Below are positions 1-6,244 of a stretch of 8,922 bases of DNA, one piece after another. The stretch is from Nitrospirota bacterium. Lineage in GTDB: Bacteria; Nitrospirota; Thermodesulfovibrionia; Thermodesulfovibrionales; SM23-35. The notes beneath the pieces were generated by a model that saw only the letters and a list, made by a program, of their open reading frames with translations, did not search any database and had not been told where the DNA came from. The position numbers and the translations under genes were made by a program. Each line of letters begins with the position of its first letter. The stretch's first letter is position 1. The DNA is taken from assembly GCA_029883145.1 (NCBI GenBank), contig JAOUJR010000054.1, positions 1 to 8,922 of the forward strand, in the 5' to 3' direction.

Positions 1-26
1 CCTGGAATCTTGTGCCTGGTTGCCAT
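1..26 (-). CDS. Start of a divergent gene, cut by the left edge, product unknown
   Basis: Read on the minus strand, an ATG at 26-24 opens a frame giving MATRHKIP before the window ends. It is preceded by a strong Shine-Dalgarno, AAGGGGAG (38 down to 31), four bases from the ATG, and further up by a plausible sigma-70 promoter. Only eight codons are visible, so the product cannot be named. The case for a real gene rests on the ribosome binding site and promoter, not on protein similarity. Confidence 0.5.
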
Positions 27-74
27 ATTTCTCCCCTTTTAGAAATTTAAATTTTAGTTTTTGTTTAAAATAGA

Positions 75-104
75 AATATACTTGTTATATAAGGGTATTG
101 TCAA
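75..104 (-). promoter_or_regulatory. Predicted sigma-70 promoter for the divergent gene
   Basis: On the minus strand a perfect -35 TTGACA (104 to 99) is followed after 18 bp by TATATT (80 to 75), one mismatch from TATAAT. Transcription would start near 68, giving a leader of about 40 nt that contains the strong Shine-Dalgarno before the ATG at 26. The -35 overlaps that of the opposite promoter. Seen by consensus match only. Confidence 0.5.
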
Positions 105-127
105 GGTATGGTAAAGAAGTATATAAT
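98..127 (+). promoter_or_regulatory. Predicted sigma-70 promoter for kdsB-pyrG-kdsA
   Basis: TTGTCA (98-103, five of six to consensus) and a perfect TATAAT (122-127) are separated by 18 bp. The expected start point, around 133-135, is only about 4-6 bases before the kdsB ATG at 139. No Shine-Dalgarno is visible in the A/T-rich bases between, so the transcript would be nearly leaderless. The -35 shares six of its seven-base core with the minus-strand -35. Confidence 0.55.
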
Positions 128-138
128 TAAAATAAAAC

Positions 139-948
139 ATGACTTCAATAGTCATCATTCCTGCCCGTTATCACTCGACCCGTTTTCCGGGAAAGCCCTT
201 ATGCCCCCTCTTGGGAAAACCATTAATACAATATGTATATGAGAATTCAAAAAGAGCTCATCTGATAGATGATGTGTTTGTTGCAACAGACAACGAGACT
301 ATATTTGAGAGCGTTACGTCTTTCGGAGGGAAGGCGATAATAACATCAATTGCACATGCCTCAGGTACAGACAGAGTTGCAGAAGTTGCAGCGTTGATGG
401 ATTATGATATAATTGTCAATGTGCAGGGAGATGAGCCGCTTATACAGCCTCAGATGATAGATGAGGTGATTTCTCTCCTTGATGACAAAAGAGCTTCTAT
501 CGGTACTCTGATAAAAAAGGTGGAAGACCCCGAGGAAATTTCAGACCCGAATGTCGTGAAGGTTGTTTTTGATAAGGAAGGATTTGCCCTCTATTTTTCA
601 AGAGCACCAATACCCTTCTGCAGGGATGAATGGAAGATACAGAGCAAAGAGCAAAGAGCAAAGAGCAAAGACGTTAAAAGCAAATTCGAAATTAGAGATT
701 CGAAATTCGAAATTCGAAATTGCTCCTGTTATAAGCATATCGGTATTTATAGTTACAGGAAAGAAGCGCTTATTGCACTTTCCAGAATGGAACCAACAGA
801 ACTCGAGCGAATAGAGAAGCTTGAGCAGTTGCGTGCACTTGAACATGGAATGAGAATCAAGACAAAGGAAACCTTCTTTGAAACCTATGGGGTAGATACC
901 CCTGAAGACTTGGAAAGGGTGAAAAAATGTCTAAGTACATCTTTGTAA
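139..948 (+). CDS. kdsB: 3-deoxy-manno-octulosonate cytidylyltransferase (CMP-Kdo synthetase) with a repeat-coded insertion
   Basis: Cytoplasmic enzyme that joins CTP and Kdo to give CMP-Kdo, the donor for the LPS inner core. The N-terminal nucleotide-binding motif [15 protein letters not shown] is at residues 7-21, VQGDEP at 95-100 (D98 expected to bind Mg), HIGIYSYR at 200-207, and [11 protein letters not shown] at 251-261 (D253 the second expected Mg ligand). The start fits: the family begins a few residues before the IPAR motif. At 269 aa it is about 20 residues longer than the E. coli enzyme (about 248). The excess lies between CRD (161-163) and YKHIGIY (198-204), coded by two tandem heptanucleotide repeats and rich in K, E, R and S. 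The frame is continuous and the motifs on both sides are intact, so it is called functional. It overlaps pyrG by 22 bp. Confidence 0.95.
   Translation: MTSIVIIPARYHSTRFPGKPLCPLLGKPLIQYVYENSKRAHLIDDVFVATDNETIFESVTSFGGKAIITSIAHASGTDRVAEVAALMDYDIIVNVQGDEPLIQPQMIDEVISLLDDKRASIGTLIKKVEDPEEISDPNVVKVVFDKEGFALYFSRAPIPFCRDEWKIQSKEQRAKSKDVKSKFEIRDSKFEIRNCSCYKHIGIYSYRKEALIALSRMEPTELERIEKLEQLRALEHGMRIKTKETFFETYGVDTPEDLERVKKCLSTSL
641..671 (+). repeat. Tandem 7-bp repeat AGAGCAA, four perfect copies, inside kdsB
   Basis: Perfect units start at 641, 648, 655 and 662, followed by a partial AGA (669-671). Because 7 is not a multiple of 3, the array reads as the same 7-residue cycle (R-A-K-S-K-E-Q) in every forward frame, and none of the six frames has a stop. 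It codes roughly KdsB residues 168-178. No similar array is seen elsewhere in the window. Confidence 0.9.
684..721 (+). repeat. Tandem 7-bp repeat ATTCGAA, five units (one degenerate), inside kdsB
   Basis: Units start at 684, 691 (degenerate, ATTAGAG), 698, 705 and 712, with a partial ATT at 719-721. Each perfect unit carries the palindrome TTCGAA. The forward frames cycle through I-R-N-S-K-F-E and the reverse through F-E-F-R-I-S-N, all without stops. It codes about KdsB residues 182-195. A 15-bp spacer separates it from the AGAGCAA array. The flanks AGCAAATTCGAAATT (679-693) and AAATTCGAAATTGCT (710-724) form an imperfect inverted repeat, 13 of 15 matching. Confidence 0.9.
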
Positions 949-2603
949 CAGGTGGCGTTGTTTCATCACTCGGAAAGGGTATCGCAGCTGCTGCGGTCGG
1001 TGCACTCCTTGAGGCAAGGGGATTGAAGGTTACCATTCAGAAATTAGACCCTTATATTAATGTTGATCCTGGAACATTGAGTCCATTCCAGCATGGAGAG
1101 GTCTTTGTTACTGATGACGGTGCTGAAACAGACCTTGACCTTGGACATTACGAGAGATTCACCTCTGTAAGGACGTCACAGGCAAATAATTATACAACAG
1201 GAAAAATCTACTATAGTGTCATTACAAAAGAAAGGCGCGGGGATTACCTCGGAGAAACCGTTCAGGTTGTCCCGCATATCACTGATGAGATCATTCGAGC
1301 AATTAAGTCTGTAAGTAACGATTATGATGTAACAATAGTTGAAATCGGTGGAACTATTGGTGATATCGAGAGCCTGCCTTTTCTAGAGGCAATAAGGCAG
1401 TTCAGGTATGATGTGGGCAGAGAAAATGTACTCTATGTGCATCTTACCCTTGTCCCCTATATAAAATCATCAGGTGAACTGAAGACAAAACCCACGCAGC
1501 ACAGTGTGAAAGAATTCAGGGAAATAGGTATTCAGCCGGATATACTTTTATGTAGAACTGACAGACTTCTCCCCCCTGAACTAAAAAAGAAGATTGCGAT
1601 TCACTGTAACCTTGACGGAGATGCGGTCATCGCTGCAAGGGATGTTGAGACAATCTATGAAGTTCCAATTGAATTGCATAATGAAGGGCTCGATTACATT
1701 ATCGGGAAGAAGCTTAACCTGAATTTTCATGACCTTGATCTCACCCGGTGGGAAGATATTATAAGAAAAATAAAGGAACCAAAAAATGAGGTGACTATTA
1801 CAATAGTCGGAAAATATACCGGTCTTAAAGATTCATACAAGAGCCTTATGGAAGCTCTTACCCATGGTGGCATTGCAAATGATGCGAGAGTGAATCTTCA
1901 ATGGATTGATTCAGAAGAGATAGAAATCCACGGGCCGGAGAGATATCTCTCTGAAGCTGACGGAATTCTTGTGCCGGGAGGATTTGGATACAGAGGGATT
2001 GAGGGGAAGGTAGAGGCAATAAAATATGCGCGTGAAAAAAGAATACCATATTTCGGGATATGTCTTGGGATGCAGTGTGCGGTTATAGAGTTTGCGAGGA
2101 ATGTGTGTGGTCTTGCCGCAAATAGTACAGAATTTGATTTATACACTCAAACCCCGGTGATCTATCTTATGGAAAAATGGTTTGACTTCAGGAAAAAGAA
2201 AGTTGAAGTGCGTTCTGAGAGCTCTCAGAAAGGTGGTACTATGAGACTTGGAGCTTATCCCTGTGTCCTCAAGCAAGAAACCCATGCCTTCAGGGCTTAT
2301 GGTATAAAGGAGATATCTGAAAGACACAGGCATAGATATGAATTTAACAATGCATACAGGGAAGTGCTCACAAGGCATGGCATGAGGATAAGCGGTGTAA
2401 GTCCTGATGGAGAACTTGTAGAGATTATTGAAATAGAAGACCATCCGTGGTTCCTTGGTTGTCAGTTTCATCCCGAGTTTAAATCAAAACCAACAAACCC
2501 TCATCCATTGTTCAGGGCATTTATAGGAGCATCTGTCAGAGAAAAAAGATCGTTATTTCCTTATTTGGAAATCAGCGCAAAAGAGAAAGGTAGAGGCGTT
2601 TAG
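927..2603 (+). CDS. pyrG: CTP synthase (glutamine-hydrolysing)
   Basis: Makes CTP from UTP, ATP and glutamine in the cytoplasm; CTP is the co-substrate of KdsB and the precursor of CDP-diacylglycerol used by PgsA. The N-terminal synthetase domain (about 1-270) shows SSLGKGI (13-19), [12 protein letters not shown] (39-50) and [11 protein letters not shown] (139-149). The C-terminal class I glutamine amidotransferase domain (about 290-535) shows PGGFGYRG (350-357), the nucleophile Cys379 in GICLGMQ, and the His515/Glu517 pair in HPEFKS. At 558 aa it is close to the usual 535-550. The start ATG lies inside the end of kdsB, with AAGGG (915-919) seven bases upstream, so the two are probably translationally coupled. 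Nothing odd is seen in the catalytic residues. Confidence 0.98.
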   Translation: MSKYIFVTGGVVSSLGKGIAAAAVGALLEARGLKVTIQKLDPYINVDPGTLSPFQHGEVFVTDDGAETDLDLGHYERFTSVRTSQANNYTTGKIYYSVITKERRGDYLGETVQVVPHITDEIIRAIKSVSNDYDVTIVEIGGTIGDIESLPFLEAIRQFRYDVGRENVLYVHLTLVPYIKSSGELKTKPTQHSVKEFREIGIQPDILLCRTDRLLPPELKKKIAIHCNLDGDAVIAARDVETIYEVPIELHNEGLDYIIGKKLNLNFHDLDLTRWEDIIRKIKEPKNEVTITIVGKYTGLKDSYKSLMEALTHGGIANDARVNLQWIDSEEIEIHGPERYLSEADGILVPGGFGYRGIEGKVEAIKYAREKRIPYFGICLGMQCAVIEFARNVCGLAANSTEFDLYTQTPVIYLMEKWFDFRKKKVEVRSESSQKGGTMRLGAYPCVLKQETHAFRAYGIKEISERHRHRYEFNNAYREVLTRHGMRISGVSPDGELVEIIEIEDHPWFLGCQFHPEFKSKPTNPHPLFRAFIGASVREKRSLFPYLEISAKEKGRGV

Positions 2604-2630
2604 ATGGTGCAGTTACGTTATCCGGATTAA
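2604..2630 (+). CDS. Possible 8-codon minicistron before kdsA
   Basis: An ATG directly follows the pyrG stop (TAGATG) and has AGAGG (2592-2596) seven bases upstream. It reads MVQLRYPD and stops at TAA 2628-2630, three bases before the kdsA GTG and in the same frame. It may deliver ribosomes to kdsA by termination and restart, or be the relic of an older kdsA start cut off by a nonsense codon. No conservation data are available. Confidence 0.3.
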   Translation: MVQLRYPD

Positions 2631-2633
2631 ATA

Positions 2634-3461
2634 GTGACGAGAGAAATAACTATAGCAGGTCTAAAGCTTGGTGGGAATAATCCTCTTTTCTTAGTCGCAG
2701 GTCCATGTGTGATTGAAAACGAGGATATTGTATTCTCTACTGCAGAAAGACTGGAGGAAATATGTAAAGAGATTGCCCTCCCCTTTTTATTTAAGAGTTC
2801 TTATGATAAGGCAAATCGAACCTCTCTTTCTTCATTCAGGGGACCCGGCATTGAAAAAGGATTAAGTGTCCTCTCTGATGTTCGGAGCAGATTTGGCATT
2901 CCTGTTATTTCTGATGTCCATTCAGTAGAAGAGGTGAAGTTAGCTTCGGAAGTTCTCGATGTCCTTCAGATACCTGCTTTTTTATGTAGACAGACAGATT
3001 TAATAGTTGCTGCATCAAAGACAGGCAAACCAGTGAACATAAAAAAGGGACAATTCCTTGCTCCATGGGACGTGAAGAATATTATTGATAAATTTACATC
3101 TACAGGCAATCACAACCTTTTCATCACAGAAAGAGGCGCATCTTTTGGGTATAACAACCTCGTTGTTGACTTCAGGGGATTACCCATTATGAGGTCTTTC
3201 GGATACCCTGTAATTTTTGATGTTACCCATAGTCTTCAGCTTCCTGGTGGACAGGGGAGTTGTTCAGGAGGGCAGAGAGAATTTGCTGAGCCACTCCTAA
3301 GAGCTGCAGTAGCGGTAGGAGTAGATGGTTTATTTATGGAGGTTCATCCAGAACCAGATAAGGCATTGTGCGATGGCCCGAATATGATTCCACTAAAAAG
3401 TATGCCTCACCTTTTAAAGACAATTAAAAATATTCATGATGCAGTCTTTCTTCAACGTTAA
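2634..3461 (+). CDS. kdsA: 3-deoxy-8-phosphooctulonate synthase (Kdo-8-P synthase), metal-dependent type
   Basis: Condenses phosphoenolpyruvate with arabinose-5-P, the product of KdsD, to Kdo-8-P, the substrate of KdsC. Family motifs include AGPCVIEN (22-29), KSSYDKANRTS (54-64), KKGQFLAPWD (137-146), TERGASFGYN (165-174), FDVTHSLQLPGG (195-206) and MEVHPEP (235-241). Cys25, His199, Glu236 and Asp247 sit 14 residues beyond the metal ligands Cys11, His185, Glu222 and Asp233 of the Aquifex aeolicus enzyme. This places it in the metal-dependent class rather than the E. coli class, which has Asn at the Cys position. The 275 aa length is typical. The GTG start lacks a clear Shine-Dalgarno, but it is the only plausible start before the first motif because an in-frame TAA lies at 2628. 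Confidence 0.96.
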   Translation: MTREITIAGLKLGGNNPLFLVAGPCVIENEDIVFSTAERLEEICKEIALPFLFKSSYDKANRTSLSSFRGPGIEKGLSVLSDVRSRFGIPVISDVHSVEEVKLASEVLDVLQIPAFLCRQTDLIVAASKTGKPVNIKKGQFLAPWDVKNIIDKFTSTGNHNLFITERGASFGYNNLVVDFRGLPIMRSFGYPVIFDVTHSLQLPGGQGSCSGGQREFAEPLLRAAVAVGVDGLFMEVHPEPDKALCDGPNMIPLKSMPHLLKTIKNIHDAVFLQR

Positions 3462-3514
3462 AAAATTGACCTTTTAAAAAGTGCTGTTCAGGTTTGTCCT
3501 CGATAAAATGGTTG

Positions 3515-3541
3515 ATAAATGCTTTAAAAGATGGCATTTAT
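3515..3541. promoter_or_regulatory. Operator-like inverted repeat over the kdsD promoter
   Basis: ATAAATGC (3515-3522) and GCATTTAT (3534-3541) form a perfect 8-bp inverted repeat around 11 bp. Half-site centres are 19 bp apart, close to two helical turns, as for a dimeric regulator. The predicted -35 (3523-3528) lies between the arms and the right arm fills the promoter spacer. No T-tract follows and each stem arm has only two G/C pairs, so a terminator is unlikely. The regulator is unknown. Confidence 0.4.
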
Positions 3542-3551
3542 GAGATATAAT
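3523..3551 (+). promoter_or_regulatory. Predicted sigma-70 promoter for the kdsD operon
   Basis: A perfect TATAAT (3546-3551) lies 17 bp after TTTAAA (3523-3528), which matches four of six -35 bases. It sits in the only sizeable non-coding gap of the plus-strand genes (3462-3612), with an expected start near 3558 and a leader of about 55-70 nt. This suggests that kdsD and the genes after it can be expressed separately from kdsB-pyrG-kdsA. No rho-independent terminator was found after kdsA, so read-through is also possible. Confidence 0.5.
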
Positions 3552-3627
3552 AACTTTTATTCTAAAGAGTATTGATGGCAGGAATATAAGTTGAACAAGA
3601 AATAGAAAGTACATGCAAAGGGATACT

Positions 3628-4596
3628 ATGGAAAACATTCTTGATATCGCAAAAAAGGTCTTAAGGATTGAGGCAGAGGCTGTTCATGGCTTAATAGAAA
3701 AGCTTGACCGTAATTTTGAAAAGGCTGTTGAAATTATTTACAACAGTAAGGGAAGAGTTGTGGTGACCGGTATGGGAAAGTCAGGCCTGGTGGGTAAAAA
3801 GATAGCAGCGACACTTGCGTCAACAGGAACACCCGCATTTTTTCTTCATCCTGCTGAGGCAAGCCATGGAGACCTCGGTATGGTTACGGAAAGGGATAGT
3901 GTTATCGCCATATCAAACAGCGGGGAAACAGAAGAACTTGTGGCTTTAATACCATTTTTAAAGAGATTCAATCTAAAGTTAATCTCCATGACCGGAAATC
4001 AAAACTCTTCTCTGGCGAAGGCGTCAGACATCTCACTTGATATATCTGTGAAAGAAGAGGCATGTCCCCTTGGCATTGTACCTACTGCATCGACGACTGC
4101 AACTTTAGCACTTGGAGATGCACTTGCTGTTGCACTTCTTATAAAGCGCGGCCTCAATAAAGAGGATTTTGCATTCTTCCATCCAGGTGGAATTATTGGG
4201 AAAAAGCTTTTTATTAAAGTGAAAGACCTCATGCATACAGGTAAAACTCTTCCCATTATATTCCCGGATACACCTATGACAAAAGCTGTGGTGGAAATAT
4301 CATCCAAGAGGCTTGGAGTAACGATAGTCACCGATAGTGATAACAGAATTGTAGGTATCATTACAGATGGAGATCTACGAAGAGGCATAGAGAAATGGGG
4401 CAAGGCACTTTTTGATATGAAGACAGGAGAAGTCATGACAAAAAATCCGAAGAGTATCTCAGAAGACGAACTTGCAGCAAAGGCTCTCTCCATTATGGAA
4501 ACTTACTCAATCACTTCGCTTATAGTTCCTGATGATGAGGGCAGAGCAAAAGGCATCATCCACCTGCATGATATATTGAAGAAGGGAATAGTGTAA
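3628..4596 (+). CDS. kdsD: Arabinose-5-phosphate isomerase (SIS domain plus CBS pair)
   Basis: Converts ribulose-5-P to arabinose-5-P, the first committed step to Kdo, in the cytoplasm. From this start it is 322 aa, matching E. coli KdsD (328). The SIS domain covers about residues 35-175 and the two CBS motifs about 200-322. Residues equivalent to E. coli Lys59, Glu111, Glu152 and His193 are all present: Lys in GMGKSG, Glu in GETEEL, Glu in EEACPLG and His in FHPGG. I prefer ATG 3628 because AAAGGG (3617-3622) lies five bases before it; an in-frame ATG at 3613 would add five residues but has only a weak upstream site. The capsule paralogue KpsF is an alternative name, but the neighbouring kds genes favour kdsD. 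Confidence 0.95.
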   Translation: MENILDIAKKVLRIEAEAVHGLIEKLDRNFEKAVEIIYNSKGRVVVTGMGKSGLVGKKIAATLASTGTPAFFLHPAEASHGDLGMVTERDSVIAISNSGETEELVALIPFLKRFNLKLISMTGNQNSSLAKASDISLDISVKEEACPLGIVPTASTTATLALGDALAVALLIKRGLNKEDFAFFHPGGIIGKKLFIKVKDLMHTGKTLPIIFPDTPMTKAVVEISSKRLGVTIVTDSDNRIVGIITDGDLRRGIEKWGKALFDMKTGEVMTKNPKSISEDELAAKALSIMETYSITSLIVPDDEGRAKGIIHLHDILKKGIV

Positions 4597-4600
4597 CAAT

Positions 4601-5149
4601 ATGAAGGGTTATGAGATAAAAAGAAAAGAGCTTATGAAGATCGCTCAAGATATCAAGCTCCTCATCCTTGATGTTGATGGTGTACTTACTGATGGAAGTA
4701 TTATCCTTGATAACGAAGGAAACGAGTTCAAGGCTTTTCATGTGCGTGACGGGCATGGAATAAAAATGCTGATTAAGGCTGGTATTCATGTTGCGCTTAT
4801 TACCGGCAGATATTCAAAGGTTGTTGAAAGAAGAGCTCATGAACTTGGAATTACAGAAATCTATCAGAAATCCCATGACAAGAGAGTTGCCTATCGCCAA
4901 CTGGTCAAAAAATATTCTGTTGATGAAAAAGATGTTGCCTATATCGGAGATGATATTGTTGACATCCCCCTTTTAAAGAGAGCAGGATTTTCAGTGGTTG
5001 TTGCAGATGCTGATGATGAGGTAAAGGCTGCTGCAATGCTGACCACAAAAAAAAGGGGTGGTAAGGGAGCGGTCAGGGAAATATGTGATTTTCTTCTCAA
5101 GGCAAAGGGACTGTGGAAAGACATTATAGATGAGTACTCTAAGGTTTAA
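4601..5149 (+). CDS. kdsC: 3-deoxy-8-phosphooctulonate 8-phosphatase (HAD family)
   Basis: Removes the phosphate from Kdo-8-P to give Kdo for KdsB. It is a C0-type HAD phosphatase without a cap domain. LILDVDGVLTDG (21-32) carries the nucleophile Asp24 and acid/base Asp26; Thr68 in ITGR, Lys94 and GDDIVD (116-121, Mg-binding acids) complete the site. The tail GGKGAVRE (153-160) is the segment that, in this tetrameric family, reaches the neighbouring subunit's active site. The length is 182 aa, as usual. It begins 4 bp after kdsD. ATG 4634 (residue 12) is a possible alternative start, since an AAAGAG lies just before it and the first 11 residues are not conserved in the family as I know it. 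Confidence 0.95.
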   Translation: MKGYEIKRKELMKIAQDIKLLILDVDGVLTDGSIILDNEGNEFKAFHVRDGHGIKMLIKAGIHVALITGRYSKVVERRAHELGITEIYQKSHDKRVAYRQLVKKYSVDEKDVAYIGDDIVDIPLLKRAGFSVVVADADDEVKAAAMLTTKKRGGKGAVREICDFLLKAKGLWKDIIDEYSKV

Positions 5150-5663
5150 CCTCCCGACATTTCTTACTCTGAGTAGAATTGTTCTTATCCCGGTTTTTGT
5201 TTTTACTGTCTATCACAATCCGCTGTTGGGTGCCATTGTATTCGGTATCGCGTCAATAACGGATCTACTCGATGGGTATCTTGCGCGACGTTCAGGCGAG
5301 ATCACAAAGTTTGGAATTATACTTGACCCGATTGCAGACAAATTCCTGGTAATATCTGCCCTGGTCGTTCTCGTTGACATGGGGAGGCTGCCTGCTTGGA
5401 TAGCGATTATCATAATTGTAAGAGAGTTTCTTATCACAGGCTTGAGGGTAGTTGCCCTTTCAAAAGATATAATAATCTCTGCAGAGATGGGTGGAAAGAT
5501 AAAAATGGTTACACAGATATTCGCAGTTCTCTGTCTCATCCTCATGGGAAGTATTTATTCTATTGATATTTATGACATCGGGATAGTGCTTATCTGGATA
5601 GCGCTCGTGCTCTCTGTGATATCAGGGGTGACGTATACAGTCTCTTTCTGGAAAAAGATATGA
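5130..5663 (+). CDS. pgsA: CDP-diacylglycerol--glycerol-3-phosphate 3-phosphatidyltransferase (PGP synthase)
   Basis: Integral inner-membrane enzyme that transfers the phosphatidyl group from CDP-diacylglycerol to glycerol-3-P, committing lipid to phosphatidylglycerol and cardiolipin. The full CDP-alcohol phosphotransferase signature is present: D45-x2-D48-G49-x2-A52-R53-x8-G62-x3-D66-x3-D70. NLPTFLTLSRI (7-17) at the N-terminus is typical of the PgsA branch. Hydrophobic stretches at about 12-28, 32-44, 72-82, 89-106, 122-142 and 150-172 fit a six-helix bundle. The length of 177 aa is usual. It overlaps kdsC by 20 bp and GGAAAG lies about ten bases before the start. Another CDP-alcohol enzyme, such as phosphatidylserine synthase, is less likely given the N-terminal motif. 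Confidence 0.92.
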   Translation: MSTLRFNLPTFLTLSRIVLIPVFVFTVYHNPLLGAIVFGIASITDLLDGYLARRSGEITKFGIILDPIADKFLVISALVVLVDMGRLPAWIAIIIIVREFLITGLRVVALSKDIIISAEMGGKIKMVTQIFAVLCLILMGSIYSIDIYDIGIVLIWIALVLSVISGVTYTVSFWKKI

Positions 5664-6244
5664 AAATAGCTCTCATTATAAGCTTTACATTTATCTTAGG
5701 GTCAATCCCCTTTGGAGTCATCATTGCAAAGGTTAAAGGAGTTGACCTCAAGAAGGTGGGGAGCGGTAATATAGGCGCGACAAATGTCCTGAGGTCGCTT
5801 GGTAAATGGCCTGCTGCATTAACCCTTCTTGGAGATGTGCTTAAAGGTACTGCTGCAGTTGCGATTGGGAGCTATTTTGAAATCGGAATCTTTTATGAAG
5901 GTCTTGCAGGTCTTTCAGCAATCTTAGGGCATAACTTTTCATTGTTTTTAGGGTTCAGGGGAGGAAAAGGTGTTGCAACAAGCTTCGGGGTGCTCAGTAT
6001 TCTCTCTCCACAAACAGCACTGTTAACATTTATAATATGGCTGGTGGTCGTTATACTTACAAAATATTCATCCCTGGGAGCACTTGTGTCATTCGGACTT
6101 TTGCCGGTAAACATTGCACTCTTAGACAGTCAGGAAAAACTTCCTATCATCACTCTTATTGCATTATTTATTATTATACGTCACATAGATAATATCCACA
6201 GGCTGATAAAGGGTACTGAAAGGAAAATAGGGCAGCGGATATGA
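5660..6244 (+). CDS. plsY: Acyl-phosphate:glycerol-3-phosphate acyltransferase
   Basis: Polytopic membrane enzyme that acylates glycerol-3-P with acyl-phosphate (made by PlsX) to give lysophosphatidate, the first step of phospholipid synthesis. All three PlsY motifs are visible: GSIPFG (15-20), KVGSGNIGATNVLR (32-45) with the phosphate-binding loop, and GHNFSLFLGFRGGKGVAT (90-107). The length of 194 aa is usual. It overlaps pgsA by four bases (ATGA) and the next gene by four bases in the same way, so the three are almost surely one transcript. PlsX is not in the window. Confidence 0.96.
   Translation: MKIALIISFTFILGSIPFGVIIAKVKGVDLKKVGSGNIGATNVLRSLGKWPAALTLLGDVLKGTAAVAIGSYFEIGIFYEGLAGLSAILGHNFSLFLGFRGGKGVATSFGVLSILSPQTALLTFIIWLVVVILTKYSSLGALVSFGLLPVNIALLDSQEKLPIITLIALFIIIRHIDNIHRLIKGTERKIGQRI

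Noticed and set aside
641..721. CRISPR array
   Set aside because: Units are only 7 bp, directly abutting, with no unique spacers, and lie inside a gene.
563..846. Short open frames on both strands across the kdsB repeats
   Set aside because: They exist because the heptamer arrays have no stops in any frame. They overlap kdsB fully and have no ribosome sites or recognisable motifs.
139..948. kdsB as a pseudogene or frameshifted gene
   Set aside because: The frame is continuous and conserved motifs are intact before and after the insert, including both expected metal-binding aspartates.
2178..2244. Extra segment in PyrG between VIYLMEKW and GGTMRLG
   Set aside because: From memory the E. coli enzyme has a closely similar stretch (NVEVRSE then GGTMRLG), so it is normal for the family.
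2139..2471. Minus-strand open frame inside pyrG
   Set aside because: It lies opposite the glutaminase domain of PyrG and has no promoter, ribosome site or motif support.
3462..3514. Rho-independent terminator or small RNA after kdsA
   Set aside because: Only A/T-rich palindromic scraps such as CTTTTAAAAAG are seen; no GC-rich stem followed by a T-tract.
3515..3541. Inverted repeat as a terminator for kdsA
   Set aside because: The stem arms are A/T rich and the following bases (GAGATAT) are not a T run; the promoter overlap fits an operator better.
3999..4493. Long minus-strand open frame inside kdsD
   Set aside because: It is antisense to a well-conserved SIS/CBS coding region, with no recognisable protein features; a by-product of codon use.
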